Positions 41,509 through 50,592 of a stretch of 64,000 nt of DNA are shown here, one piece after another. Under the pieces are notes generated by a model, which searched no databases, was not told the origin of the DNA, and worked only from the letters and a program-made list of their open reading frames with translations. Location: positions 722,501 to 786,500 of the forward strand of contig NZ_CP022203.1 of NCBI RefSeq assembly GCF_002305895.1, read 5' to 3'. Within the stretch, counting starts at the first letter, position 1. Every line of letters begins with the position of its first letter. Origin of the DNA: Corallococcus macrosporus DSM 14697. GTDB taxonomy: Bacteria; Myxococcota; Myxococcia; Myxococcales; Myxococcaceae. The position numbers were made by a program, and so were the translations under genes.

Positions 41509-42798
41509 ATGAAGAAAGCCTTTGAACAGAACGTGTCCCGCGCCAAGCCGCGCCTCCGCCTGGGCGCGCTGACGGGCCTCGTCGACCCCGTCGAGCCCGC
41601 GCCTCCCGAGCCCGAGGCCGAAGCGGCCCCCGAGCCCGTCGCCGAGGCCCCCGACCTCTCCGCCGAGGTGCGCGCCCGCGTCGAGCGCGCCCGCGCCCCG
41701 CGCCCCAGCGCCGCCCAGGCCATGGACGCCGCCCTGCGCGAGCCGGAGCCCGAGCAGGACCCCGTCGCCTACGCGGAGCCGGAGCAGGACCCCGCCGCCT
41801 ACGCCGCGCCCGAGCCGGAAGCGGCGCCCGTCTACGAGGAGCCCCCGCCTGAGCCGGAGGCCGTGGCCGACGTGCCCGTCACCTACGGCGCGCCGCCGCC
41901 GGAGCCCGAGGCGCTGCTCGACGACGCGCCGTCCGCCGAACCCGTCACCTTCGCCGCGCCGCCCCCGGCGCTGCACTTCGACGCCGTCAGTCCTCCTCCG
42001 GAGGCGCACCCCATGACGCAGGCCTCGGCTCCCGTCTCCATGTCGCATGTCACCGCCACCGTCGCGGAGCCGGTGGCCCGTGTCGAGGCGCCGCCCACCG
42101 AGGTGGAGGTGCAGCGGCCGGCCCCGCCGCGCGAGGACTCGCACGACGCCGCGGGCCGCCGTGAGCGGCTGAAGGCCCGGCTCAAGGCGGTGCGGGAGAA
42201 CCCGCGTCCGGAGCCGCTGCCCGCCACCGTGGCGGAGGCGGGCCAGCGCGCGGTGGAGCGCATCACCATCCTCCAGGCGGAGCTGGTGAAGGTGAAGGCG
42301 CTCAACCTCTCCCTCACGCACGACCTGGAAGTGGCGCGCCGTCAGGCGGAGAAGGCCACGGAAGAGGCCCGCCTGCGCATGGACGAGGCGCGCCGCCTGT
42401 CCTCGGAGATGGAGGGCCGGGTGAAGCTGCTGGCCGACCTGGAGCGCGAGCTGGCCGCGCTGGAGGGCGAGCGCGACGAGGCGCTGCTGTCGCTCCAGGA
42501 GACGCGGCAGGCGCTGCATGCCGCGGCCCGGGAGCGCGAGGGCCTGGAGGACGAGGTCGCCCGCGGCAAGCAGTCCCTGGTGGACAGCCTGGCCGAGGAG
42601 GAGCGGCTCGCCGGTGAGCTGGAGACCGCGAAGGACGAGTCCTCCTCGCTGCGCCGCGCCGTGGAGACGCTCCAGGGTGAGCGCGACGTGCTGGCCCAGC
42701 AGGTGGCCTCGCTCACCGCCGAGCGCGCCGAGCTGCTGGAGGCGCGCAAGGCCCTGGAGTCGGTGCACCGGGCCCTGAGCCAGGCCACGGTGCGCTGA
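41509..42798 (+). CDS. pomX: PomX, scaffold and PomZ-activating protein
   Basis: 429 residues, 5 bp after pomZ. The first 22 residues (MKKAFEQNVSRAKPRLRLG and following) match the M. xanthus peptide that activates PomZ ATPase, including K13 and R15. About 30-215 is a Pro/Glu/Ala-rich disordered region with short repeats (EPEQDPVAYA, EPEQDPAAYA). About 220-429 is one long coiled coil (Glu/Arg/Leu/Ala heptads) that builds filaments and recruits PomY. Cytoplasmic; part of the midcell-positioning cluster. Confidence 0.95.
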   Translation: MKKAFEQNVSRAKPRLRLGALTGLVDPVEPAPPEPEAEAAPEPVAEAPDLSAEVRARVERARAPRPSAAQAMDAALREPEPEQDPVAYAEPEQDPAAYAAPEPEAAPVYEEPPPEPEAVADVPVTYGAPPPEPEALLDDAPSAEPVTFAAPPPALHFDAVSPPPEAHPMTQASAPVSMSHVTATVAEPVARVEAPPTEVEVQRPAPPREDSHDAAGRRERLKARLKAVRENPRPEPLPATVAEAGQRAVERITILQAELVKVKALNLSLTHDLEVARRQAEKATEEARLRMDEARRLSSEMEGRVKLLADLERELAALEGERDEALLSLQETRQALHAAAREREGLEDEVARGKQSLVDSLAEEERLAGELETAKDESSSLRRAVETLQGERDVLAQQVASLTAERAELLEARKALESVHRALSQATVR

Positions 42799-42808
42799 CC
42801 CCGGCTGT

Positions 42809-43786
42809 CTACTTCCCGTCCTTCGCCACGCCGCGCGCGCTGCTCCCACCGCGCACGGCGGCGAAGGCGGGGCTGAGCGGCGGCGAGCGGAGCCCTTCGG
42901 TGGCCAGTCCACGGAAGGCCCCGTCCGGCTGCTTCAGCGCCTGGACGTGGGCCAGGATGTTGTCCCGGCGCTCGTCCTTGCCCGGGTGGTTGGCGAAGGC
43001 GCCACCCCCGTCCGTCGTCTTGGCCAGCAGGGCCAGGTAGTCATCCGGCGTGTAGCCGGCGGACAGCATCAGCTCGACGGCGACGCGGTCCGCCTCCAGC
43101 TCCTGCTCCTTGGCGTTGCCCTTGTCGATGAGCTCGATGGTCTTCTCGCTCAGGTAGCCCAGCAGCCCCGAGTCCTTGTCCAGGTCCAGCGAGCCGTCGC
43201 CGTCACGGCCAGCGGAGAGCAGCCTCACCGCGGAGGGAGGGAGGGCGGACTCGCCCAGGGTGACGAGCGTGCACGTCTTCACCTTCGCCTCGCCGTACTG
43301 GCGGATGGCGTGCTTGAGCGTGACGTGGGCGATTTCGTGGGCCAGCACGCCAGCAAGCTCGCCTTCGTTCTCCAGCCCCTGGAGCAGCTTCCGGGTGACG
43401 AAGACGTAGCCGCCGGGCGCGGACATCGCGTTGAACTGGGAGGTGTCCCGCAGCACGCCAAAGGTCCACTCGAGCGTGGGCCGCGCGGACTGCGCCGCCA
43501 GGTTCTTCCCCACGACGTTGACGTAGCGGTGGAGCGCGTCATCGGGGCCGCTCAGCAGCAGTCCGTCCCCCCGGCGCACGAAGTTGATGGCCAGCGCTCC
43601 GCCCAGTGCGTATTCCTCCTGGACGCCGGGGTCGGCGTGCATCTTCTCGCACCGCTGAGCTTCCACGGAGAAGGTGTTCACCTTGTCCAGGGCCTGGGTG
43701 AGCGTGGCCGTGTTGAGGCCCTTGCAGGACGTCGTCACCGCGCTCAGCCCCACCAGGGCGAGCACCTTCCAACCCGTGCGCATCAT
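42809..43786 (-). CDS. M48-family metalloprotease, lipoprotein
   Basis: 325 residues from ATG 43786 (or 43783). Signal with lipobox (VGLSAVTTSC). Zinc protease motif HEIAHVTLKH (HExxH) plus the third ligand region ELEADRVAVELML (ExxxD), as in M48 proteases such as BepA/LoiP. These act in the periplasm on outer-membrane proteins. The last ~60 residues carry a FANHPGKDERRDN segment typical of the family. Its start overlaps the stop of the SH3-like gene by 4 bp, the last step in the cyclase-SH3-protease operon. Confidence 0.9.
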   Translation of the reverse strand: MMRTGWKVLALVGLSAVTTSCKGLNTATLTQALDKVNTFSVEAQRCEKMHADPGVQEEYALGGALAINFVRRGDGLLLSGPDDALHRYVNVVGKNLAAQSARPTLEWTFGVLRDTSQFNAMSAPGGYVFVTRKLLQGLENEGELAGVLAHEIAHVTLKHAIRQYGEAKVKTCTLVTLGESALPPSAVRLLSAGRDGDGSLDLDKDSGLLGYLSEKTIELIDKGNAKEQELEADRVAVELMLSAGYTPDDYLALLAKTTDGGGAFANHPGKDERRDNILAHVQALKQPDGAFRGLATEGLRSPPLSPAFAAVRGGSSARGVAKDGK

Positions 43787-44361
43787 CGCTTGCCGCTCCG
43801 CTTGTTCGTTCCGGCCTTCGCCACCGTGTCGTTGGCGCCCACCACGGGGAAGAGCCCCGCCGCCGTCACGTGGGCGGCGATGTCCGCCGTGGACACGGAC
43901 TTCGCCAGCGCCTCCAGCGCCTTGATGTCGTCCACGGCCTCGCCGTGGTCCCCGCCCTTGTCCTTGCCGTACTGCTCCGCGCCGGGGCTGAGCGCCTTCA
44001 CCGCGGCGCCGCTGGCCACGAACTTCTTCGGGTCCACCTGCTGGGTGCCGCCGCTGCCCGTCACCAGCTCCATGTTGGGCGGCGTGGTGGACAGGTTCGT
44101 CTGGAACACGAAGCCCTTCTTCCCGGTGGACGTCGTCACCTTGTGCCACTGCTTGTGCTTCGCGTCCGCGCCGCCCCACGTAATCCGCTCCCCGGGCTGG
44201 AGCACCGCCACGGCGTTGGCCGAGCCGGACGGGCTCGCCAGCACGCGCGTGTTCTTCGCCTTCACGTACAGCGGCTCGCCGACCTTCACGGCCGCCGCCG
44301 CCGTTGGAAGCGCCAGCGTCAGCACGGCGGTGGCCCACGCCACCCGCGTCTTCATCTCCAT
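43783..44361 (-). CDS. Exported SH3-like domain protein
   Basis: 192 residues from ATG 44361 (GGGGAG upstream; ATG 44391 overlaps the cyclase stop). Signal peptide MEMKTRVAWATAVLTLALPTAAAA. Residues about 25-90 form a bacterial SH3 domain (EPLYVKAKNTRVLASPSGSANAVAVLQPGERITW, recognised from VKAKNTRVLASPSG and VLQPGERI). Such domains bind peptidoglycan or protein partners in the periplasm. The rest is Ala/Lys-rich. Encoded between the cyclase and the M48 protease with overlapping junctions. Confidence 0.82.
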   Translation of the reverse strand: MEMKTRVAWATAVLTLALPTAAAAVKVGEPLYVKAKNTRVLASPSGSANAVAVLQPGERITWGGADAKHKQWHKVTTSTGKKGFVFQTNLSTTPPNMELVTGSGGTQQVDPKKFVASGAAVKALSPGAEQYGKDKGGDHGEAVDDIKALEALAKSVSTADIAAHVTAAGLFPVVGANDTVAKAGTNKRSGKR

Positions 44362-44387
44362 GTCTCCCCGACTCCTTTCCGCACCGC

Positions 44388-46772
44388 TCATTTGTCCAGG
44401 TTCGCCACGCCGTCGAAGCCCGGCGGCGGCGCCTTCGCATACCGTTGGCAGCGCTCCAGCAGCGCCTGCGTGGGGCCGTCCTCCGGGTCCTCTACGCGGC
44501 GCGCGTCCAGCACCGCCGCTGCTTCCTCGAACCGCGCCGCGCGGTAGAGCGCCAGCGCCGCGTGGTACCGCTCCACCGTCTCCCGCTTGCGCGCCTCCAG
44601 CCCGCCCTTGAGCGCGAGCAGCTCGTACACCGTGACGGCCTCCGTCTTGCCCGCCACGCGCACCCGGTCCAGCTCCCGCACCTCGATGTGCTCGCGGGCC
44701 AGCTCGTAGGTGCGCGGGCCAATCATGATGACGGAGCCGTAGGCCTTGTTCGCGCCCTCCAGCCGCGCGGCCAGGTTCATCCCGTCACCGATGGCGGTGT
44801 AGCTGAAGAGCTGCTCGCTGCCGAAGTTGCCCACGAAGTTCACCGCCGTGTTGACGCCGATGCGCGTGTACATGTCCGGCAGGCCCTGGGCGCGGAACTC
44901 CTCGCGCAGCCGGTCCACCGCCGCCTTCGCCGCCAGCGCGCCCCTGCAGCCGCGCAGCGCGTGGTCCGCCTGCCGCATCGGCGCGCCGAAGAGGCACACC
45001 ACGGCGTCGCCGATGTACTTGTCCAGGCACCCGCCCTCCTTCAGCAGCGCCGCGCTCACCCGCGTCAGGTACGTGTTGAGCAGGCGCACCAGCTTGCGCG
45101 GGTCGTCCTTGAAGCGCTCACTGAAGCTGGAGAAGCCGCGGATGTCGCTGAAGAAGGCGGTGATTTCGACGTTCTCCCCGTCCAGCCGGGGCAGCTCCCG
45201 CTGGGCAATCATCTGCTCCACCAGCTTGGGCTCCATGAAGCGGCTGAAGGCCTGCCGGATGAACGCCGCCTCCTCGTTGGCCACCAGGTGGTTGAAGGCC
45301 ACCGCGCTGACGCTGGCCAGCACGCCCGCCAGCGCGGGCAGGGCGGTGAGGACGTAGGTGTTCGTCAGCCCGAGGATGGGGCCCGTCACCCAGCTCATGC
45401 CCGCGTAGAGCCCCAGCGGCCACGCGATCTCCAGCGGCGTCCAGCGCGTGGTCATCAGCAGCACCGCCGACGCGAAGGCCACGCCGAAGACGAGCGCCAG
45501 GCTCGCCCACAGCGGCGCGCGGGTGATGAAGCGGCCACTGCCCAGCAGCGTGTCCAGCACCGCCGCCTGCTTCACCACGCCGGGCTCGTGGGACGAGAAG
45601 GACGTGGCCTTGACGTCGTTGAGCCCCACCGCGTTGCCGCCGATGACCACCACCTTGCCGCGGAACACGTCCGGCGGCAGGCCCGTGGGCTGTCCCTGGC
45701 TGCGCTTCACCCACGCGTCGAGCACGGAGATGAGCGGGACGCTGGTGAAGCGGTCATGCAACTGCCCGCCGAAGTCGATGCCCGCGCTGCCATCCGCGTC
45801 CACGGCGTAGGCGCGCGAGCCCAGGCGCAGCGTGCGCCCGGAGAGCTCGATGGCGCTGGCGCCCAGCAGGCCCGCGGCCACGCGCACCGGCAGCGTCGCG
45901 AAGGCGTTGGCGCCATCCGAATAGACGAAGCGGGTGCGGCGCATGAAGCCGTCGGCGTCCGCCTCCGGCTCCACCAACCCGAAGCCGTCCACCGCGTCCA
46001 CCAGCACGGGGATGGGCTGCACCGGGTGGCTGGGGAGCCGCTCGCCCGAGGACGTCTCGTAGTCCAGCGCGGGAAGCGCCCTGCCGTCCGTGCGCACCGG
46101 GAACGCCAGGGCCCGGGCGACCTGTTCGGGCGTGACGCTGGGGAGGACCCCCTCCGAGGCCTCCTCCATGAACGTCTCCGAGCCGGCCTCCTCCGGAAAC
46201 GTCTCCTCCGCCGTCGATGGGCGCGGCGCGTCCAGGACGTCGGCGGCCGGGGCCTCCGTGGGCGGCGGCGCGCTGAAGTCCGCGGGGGGCAGCCGCGGCG
46301 CGTTCGCATGGGTGGACACGCCGAGGAAGAAGGGCGTCGCCGTGGCCTGGAGCACCTGCGCGAAGGCCAGGTCCATGGACTCGTCGGTGCCGCGCTCGTC
46401 CATGACCGCGTCGAGCACGATGGCCCGGGCGCCCTCCGCCTCCAATTGCTCCACCACCCGCGCCCACAGGTTCCGGCTGTAGGGCCAGTTCCCGAAGTTG
46501 AGGGCGTACTGCGCGTTGGCGCGGATGTCCTTCAGGCTGAGCTGGTCGATGGCCACCAGCACCACCTGCGATGACACCTCGGGCCGCTGGGTGAAGCGGG
46601 TGACGACGGTGTCGTAGGTGGAGCGCTCGGCCTCCTCCAGGAACCCGCCCAGCCTCACGTCAAGTTGGTGCCATGCGGCGGCCAGCGTGGTGGTCAGCAC
46701 CGCCACACCGAGCATCTGCCGCCAGTGGTTCCGCCACCGCGAACGGACCGTCTTCAAGCGCTCGCCTGCCAC
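44388..46772 (-). CDS. CHASE2-domain adenylate cyclase
   Basis: 794 residues from GTG 46772 (GAGGGGG upstream). N-terminal transmembrane helix (about 20-38), large extracytoplasmic CHASE2 domain (about 45-400; VLVAIDQLSLKDI, RAIVLDAVMDERG, KVVVIGGNAVGLNDVKATSF), three transmembrane helices (about 415-495) and a class III cyclase domain (about 530-735). Metal-binding Asp are in FFSDIRGFSSFSE and KYIGDAVVCLFG; the Lys of LDKYIGDAV specifies adenine, and YTAIGDGMNLAARLE completes the site. A TPR-like tail follows. Predicted to convert ATP to cAMP in response to a periplasmic signal. Heads an operon with the SH3 protein and M48 protease. Confidence 0.93.
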   Translation of the reverse strand: MAGERLKTVRSRWRNHWRQMLGVAVLTTTLAAAWHQLDVRLGGFLEEAERSTYDTVVTRFTQRPEVSSQVVLVAIDQLSLKDIRANAQYALNFGNWPYSRNLWARVVEQLEAEGARAIVLDAVMDERGTDESMDLAFAQVLQATATPFFLGVSTHANAPRLPPADFSAPPPTEAPAADVLDAPRPSTAEETFPEEAGSETFMEEASEGVLPSVTPEQVARALAFPVRTDGRALPALDYETSSGERLPSHPVQPIPVLVDAVDGFGLVEPEADADGFMRRTRFVYSDGANAFATLPVRVAAGLLGASAIELSGRTLRLGSRAYAVDADGSAGIDFGGQLHDRFTSVPLISVLDAWVKRSQGQPTGLPPDVFRGKVVVIGGNAVGLNDVKATSFSSHEPGVVKQAAVLDTLLGSGRFITRAPLWASLALVFGVAFASAVLLMTTRWTPLEIAWPLGLYAGMSWVTGPILGLTNTYVLTALPALAGVLASVSAVAFNHLVANEEAAFIRQAFSRFMEPKLVEQMIAQRELPRLDGENVEITAFFSDIRGFSSFSERFKDDPRKLVRLLNTYLTRVSAALLKEGGCLDKYIGDAVVCLFGAPMRQADHALRGCRGALAAKAAVDRLREEFRAQGLPDMYTRIGVNTAVNFVGNFGSEQLFSYTAIGDGMNLAARLEGANKAYGSVIMIGPRTYELAREHIEVRELDRVRVAGKTEAVTVYELLALKGGLEARKRETVERYHAALALYRAARFEEAAAVLDARRVEDPEDGPTQALLERCQRYAKAPPPGFDGVANLDK

Positions 46773-47041
46773 GTCCCCCTCTTGCGAAGCGTGCGGGTGT
46801 GAACACTACCTCAGCAACGCAGGGGAATGCAGTCACCTCTCATGTCGCGGGGGGACGGACGTGTTTTCACGGATAAAGCCGATACATCCAGGAATGCCGT
46901 GGGCAGGCGGGCAGGCGGGCCGCTGGCGCCCCCGACGTCGTCCTTCCGAAACTCCGTGGGCGGTTTGCCACGCGCTGGCGCCATCCGGACCTTTGCCATC
47001 GGTTCGGCACGGATTTTCGCAATCCCATCAAGGAGTCAGAC

Positions 47042-48247
47042 GTGGCCCTGGATATCCTCCAAGAAAAAGGCGTCCCGCTCGACAAACAGGTCTACACCTG
47101 GAAGGACCTGGTCCAGCGCCCCTTCAGCAAGCTGGATGACGACGCATTCACGCGGGTGTGCGTCATCTACATGAACGGCATCATGGCGGACGCGCTGCGG
47201 ACGAAGCACGCCTTCGCGCGCATGAACCGCGAGCTGCGGGAGCCCTTGGCGGTGATTCGCCGGCTGGAGCAGTACGAACAGACGCTCATCAACTGGCTGA
47301 CCCCCGCGGACCAGTCGCCGCTGGAGACCACCCTGGGCTTCGAGCAGGTGGCCATCGAGGTGACGGCCAGCGTGGCCCTCCGCGAGCCGGACCCCTATCT
47401 GGCCCAGACGTACCGGTTCGGCCTCCTGGAGGACTTCGACCACCTGTACCGCTACTCCGCGCTCTATGACCGCATCGAGGGCAAGGACCCCAACAACATC
47501 ACCCAGTCGTACACGGACATCATCCCCGGGCGGCCCACGTCCGTGGAGCACCGCCACCCGCTGGATGACCTGCGCCGCCCCTATGACAAGGCCACGGCGC
47601 ACCCGCTGACGAAGCTCCACGCGATGAGCATCACCGCGGCGGAGAACCAGACGCACGACTACTACATGACGGTCGGCCCCTTCTTCAGCGACCCGGTGGC
47701 CCGCCAGCTCTACGCGGAGATTGCCTCCATCGAGGAGCAGCACACCTCCATGTATGAGTCACTGCTCGACCCGGGCGAGTCCATGCTGGAGAAGTGGCTG
47801 ATGCACGAGGCCTGCGAGGTCTACAACTTCTACTCGTGCGTCGCCTTCGAGAAGAACCCGCGCATCAAGGCCCTCTGGCAGCGCATGCTGGACTACGAGC
47901 TGGGCCAGCTCCACTACGTGAAGGAAATCTTCCAGCGCGTGGAGAAGCGTGACGCGGCGGAGGTGCTCCCCAGCTCGCTGCCGGAGCCCATCGGCTTCAA
48001 GGAACACCGCGACTTCGTTCGCAAGACGCTGAACCAGGAGGAGGACATGGCCTCCAACGGGCAGGACTACGTGCGCATGGCGGAGCTGCCGCGCGACCAC
48101 CGCTCGTTCGTGTGGCGCGACCAGCTCAACTCCGATGGCTCACCGTCCGAGACGGTGGCCGCTGGCTACAAATGGATTCCGGGCACGGAGCTCGCCGCGC
48201 GCACGCCGCGCATGGGCTCCACGTTCGAGGGAAAGAAGGTTCACTGA
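47042..48247 (+). CDS. Ferritin-like di-iron protein, larger of a pair
   Basis: 401 residues from GTG 47042 (AAGGAG upstream). Several helices with regularly spaced Glu/His: LLEDFDHLYRYSALYDR, AAENQTHDYYMTVG, EIASIEEQHTSMYESLL, LMHEACEVYNFYSCVAFE, YELGQLHYVKEIF. The EEQH and E..H patterns fit a four-helix ferritin-like fold with a di-iron site. Not a canonical ferritin or rubrerythrin; function unknown, perhaps iron or oxidative-stress related. A second ferritin-like gene starts 1 bp after its stop. Confidence 0.8.
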   Translation: MALDILQEKGVPLDKQVYTWKDLVQRPFSKLDDDAFTRVCVIYMNGIMADALRTKHAFARMNRELREPLAVIRRLEQYEQTLINWLTPADQSPLETTLGFEQVAIEVTASVALREPDPYLAQTYRFGLLEDFDHLYRYSALYDRIEGKDPNNITQSYTDIIPGRPTSVEHRHPLDDLRRPYDKATAHPLTKLHAMSITAAENQTHDYYMTVGPFFSDPVARQLYAEIASIEEQHTSMYESLLDPGESMLEKWLMHEACEVYNFYSCVAFEKNPRIKALWQRMLDYELGQLHYVKEIFQRVEKRDAAEVLPSSLPEPIGFKEHRDFVRKTLNQEEDMASNGQDYVRMAELPRDHRSFVWRDQLNSDGSPSETVAAGYKWIPGTELAARTPRMGSTFEGKKVH

Positions 48248-48248
48248 C

Positions 48249-49022
48249 ATGAAGACGACCACCAGCGACATGGGGCGCAACCGGACGGGCGTGGCCACCT
48301 CGCCCGTCGACAGCGCGGACATCACCCAGGAGGCGGAGAAGCACCAGCCCAGCCACCTGGGAGACGGCTCGCTCCTCCTCAAGGTCCGGCAACTCTACGC
48401 GAAGGAGTCCGAGGGCCTGGGCAGCGTGCCGCCGCCGGCCAGCCTCAAGGGCGTGGCGAAGACGGCCGTGGACGCGCTCAAGGGCGCCAAGTCCACCGTC
48501 TTCATCGACAAGCTGGGGGAGCGGCTCGCCTTCGAGCGCAGCGGCACCCGCCTCTATGAAGGCGCGCTCGCCAAGTACGACGTCTACGGCGGCTGGGACG
48601 GCGGGCCCACGCGCGAGGGCCTGGAGAAAATCTACAACGACGAGCTGTCCCACTTCCTCATGCTCACCGAGGCCCTGAAGTCCCTGGGCGCCGACCCCAC
48701 GGCGATGACGCCCAGCGCGGACGTCACCGCGGTGGTGTCCCAGGGTCTGCCGCTGCTCATCTCGGACCCACGCTCCAACCTGCGCCAGTCGCTGGAGGCG
48801 CTGCTGGTGGCGGAGCTGACGGACAACGCCTGCTGGGAGATGCTCCTCGACCTGGCGCGCGACCTGGGACACGACGCGCTGGCGGAGCGCTTCCAGCTCG
48901 CGCTGGATTCGGAGGTCCAGCACCTCCAGTGGGTGCGGGGCTGGCTGGCCGCGGGCGTCACCGCGGAGGCGCGCAGGGAGCCCACCGGCGCGGAGCGCGC
49001 GGGCGCCCAGCCCCCGGCGTAG
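48249..49022 (+). CDS. Ferritin-like protein, smaller of a pair
   Basis: 257 residues from ATG 48249. Helical: LGERLAFERSGTRLYEGALAKY, LEKIYNDELSHFLMLTEALKSLGAD, EALLVAELTDNACWEMLLDLARDLGHD, ERFQLALDSEVQHLQWVRGWL. The E-x-H spacing (DELSHF, SEVQHL) matches ferritin-like/DUF892-type proteins. A disordered N-terminus precedes it. Encoded 1 bp after the larger ferritin-like gene, so the two are translated together and may associate. Confidence 0.82.
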   Translation: MKTTTSDMGRNRTGVATSPVDSADITQEAEKHQPSHLGDGSLLLKVRQLYAKESEGLGSVPPPASLKGVAKTAVDALKGAKSTVFIDKLGERLAFERSGTRLYEGALAKYDVYGGWDGGPTREGLEKIYNDELSHFLMLTEALKSLGADPTAMTPSADVTAVVSQGLPLLISDPRSNLRQSLEALLVAELTDNACWEMLLDLARDLGHDALAERFQLALDSEVQHLQWVRGWLAAGVTAEARREPTGAERAGAQPPA

Positions 49023-49025
49023 CGC

Positions 49026-49580
49026 TCAGAACGACGAGCCCGGCTCCTGGAGGAAGGCGGACTCCTCCGGAGTCGTGGACCGGCCCAGCGTCACGTTGCG
49101 ATGCGGGAAGCGCCCGAAGCGCTGGATGACGTCCCGGTGCTGCCGGGCGTAGTCGAGCGCCTCGCGGCTGTCCGCGTGGTACAGCGCCAGCACCTCGAAG
49201 AGGGCCACCGACAGCCGCTGGTCGTTGACGGACTCGCTGTGCTCGAAGGGCAGGTACATGAACTGCCGCCACAGCGGCGGCAGGGCCATGTCCAGGCCCC
49301 GCGCCAGCGCGTGCCGGGCCACCTCGCGCGCCCGCGCGTCCGAGGCGAACGCCTGGGGCGTGCCGCGGAAGAGGTTGCGCGGGAGCTGGTCCAGCAGCAG
49401 GAGCAGGGCCACGCAGCTCCGGGGCTCGTCCTTCCATGCGTCCAGCTCGCCCGCCGCGGCGCGCTCCACCGCGGGCAGGAAGCGGCGCCGGCACTCATCG
49501 TCGAAGGCCTCATCCCGTAGGAACCACCGCTCGCGTGGCTGGTTGAACCAGAAGCCCAGGACTTCCTCTGCGCTCGCCAT
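49026..49580 (-). CDS. DUF924 family protein
   Basis: 184 residues from ATG 49580 (AAGGAG upstream). Signature stretches EVLGFWFNQPRERWF, LLLLDQLPRNLFRGTPQAFASD, and YLPFEHSESVNDQ with RFGRFPHRN are diagnostic of DUF924, a helical, TPR-like family with no settled role. Convergent with the ferritin-like operon (3 bp apart) and divergent from tspO. Confidence 0.92.
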   Translation of the reverse strand: MASAEEVLGFWFNQPRERWFLRDEAFDDECRRRFLPAVERAAAGELDAWKDEPRSCVALLLLLDQLPRNLFRGTPQAFASDARAREVARHALARGLDMALPPLWRQFMYLPFEHSESVNDQRLSVALFEVLALYHADSREALDYARQHRDVIQRFGRFPHRNVTLGRSTTPEESAFLQEPGSSF

Positions 49581-49710
49581 GAGAGGCTCCTTCGTCAACG
49601 AGGGAAAGCCACCTTGTACACCGGCGCCAGGCGGGGTGGCGGCCCCGGGCGCCCGGTACCACCTTCCACCCGACACTGGCGGGCGCTCCGCCAGCCAAGG
49701 GAGGACGCGG

Positions 49711-50256
49711 ATGGACTGGACGGTGGAACCGACGACACGGACGATGCCGGGCCCGGTGCGGCGCACGGCCCTCAACCCCACGCTGCGCAAGGAGTCCGTG
49801 GTGGCGCTGGGCGTCTTCGGCGCCCTGACGTTTGGCGCGGCGGCGCTGGGCGCGCGCGTCAGCTCCGCGGACTCGCGCTGGTACCGGCGCCTGCGCAAGC
49901 CCGCGTTCCAGCCGCCAGCGAAGGTGTTCGGCCCCGTGTGGACGGTGCTGTACGGCCTCATCGCCCTCTCCGGCTGGCGCGTGTGGACGGCGCCCGCGGG
50001 CGCGGCCCGCTCCCAGGCGCTGGCCTGGTGGGGCATCCAGATGGGGTGCAACGCGGCCTGGTCCTGGCTCTTCTTCGGCAGGCACCAGCCTCGCCGCGCG
50101 CTGGTGGACAACCTGGCGCTGCTGGGCAGCGTGACGGCGTACGTCGCCGCCACCAAGGACGTGGACCGCCCCGCGGCCTGGATGGTGGCGCCGTACCTGG
50201 GGTGGGTGGGCTTCGCGAACGTGCTCAACGCCGAAATCGTCCGCCTCAACCCCTGA
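49711..50256 (+). CDS. tspO: TspO/MBR-family translocator protein
   Basis: 181 residues from ATG 49711 (GGGAGGA upstream). Five transmembrane helices. Family motifs WYRRLRKPAFQPPAKVFGPVWTVLY (WY..L.KP.f.PP...f...W...Y), then NAAWSWLFFGRHQP and the C-terminal VAPYLGWVGFANVLN. Bacterial TspO binds porphyrins and responds to light or oxygen. It carries about 30 extra residues at its N-terminus. Divergent from the DUF924 gene. Confidence 0.93.
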   Translation: MDWTVEPTTRTMPGPVRRTALNPTLRKESVVALGVFGALTFGAAALGARVSSADSRWYRRLRKPAFQPPAKVFGPVWTVLYGLIALSGWRVWTAPAGAARSQALAWWGIQMGCNAAWSWLFFGRHQPRRALVDNLALLGSVTAYVAATKDVDRPAAWMVAPYLGWVGFANVLNAEIVRLNP

Positions 50257-50270
50257 GCCTGGCGCCCGCC

Positions 50271-50438
50271 CTAGTTGCGCAGCTTCGACGGCTTGGGCGG
50301 GTTCATCGCCAGCACGGTGGCGAAGTAGCGCGCCTGGCTCTCCGTGGTGCAGCGCACCTCCTGGATGCGTCCGCCCACCTTCACGCGGACGAGCCAGCCT
50401 TCGTTGTCACGAGTCCAAGCAGCCGTATCGGTCGTCAT
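50271..50438 (-). CDS. 55-residue protein of unknown function
   Basis: ATG 50438, preceded by AAGGAGGGTGACC, one of the best ribosome-binding sites in the window. The product starts MTTDTAAWTRDNEGWLVRV, with a central KVGGRIQEVRCTT and a basic end (PPKPSKLRN). Codon choice shows the normal high-GC third-position pattern. It looks like a small beta-sheet protein; no family recognised. Convergent with tspO. Confidence 0.75.
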   Translation of the reverse strand: MTTDTAAWTRDNEGWLVRVKVGGRIQEVRCTTESQARYFATVLAMNPPKPSKLRN

Positions 50439-50592
50439 GGTCACCCTCCTTTGAAGTGCATCCTCCGCCGTTCGGTAGAGCAGCCGCCATGCCAGCGCCG
50501 GAAGCGTGCGAATCCAGGCGCTTCACCCGGCCTGCTGGCCCATGGAAGGCACCCGCCCCTGTCATTTTTTCGGGAGGGCGGGTGGCGGAGTT

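Noticed and set aside
46903-46925. Short GGGCAGGC-type microrepeat
   Set aside because: Only two and a half copies of a simple GC string; no sign of function.
47005-47021. Sigma-54 promoter-like CGGCAC...TTCGC upstream of the ferritin-like pair
   Set aside because: The GG-to-GC distance is one base too long for a -24/-12 promoter and the -24 element is imperfect.
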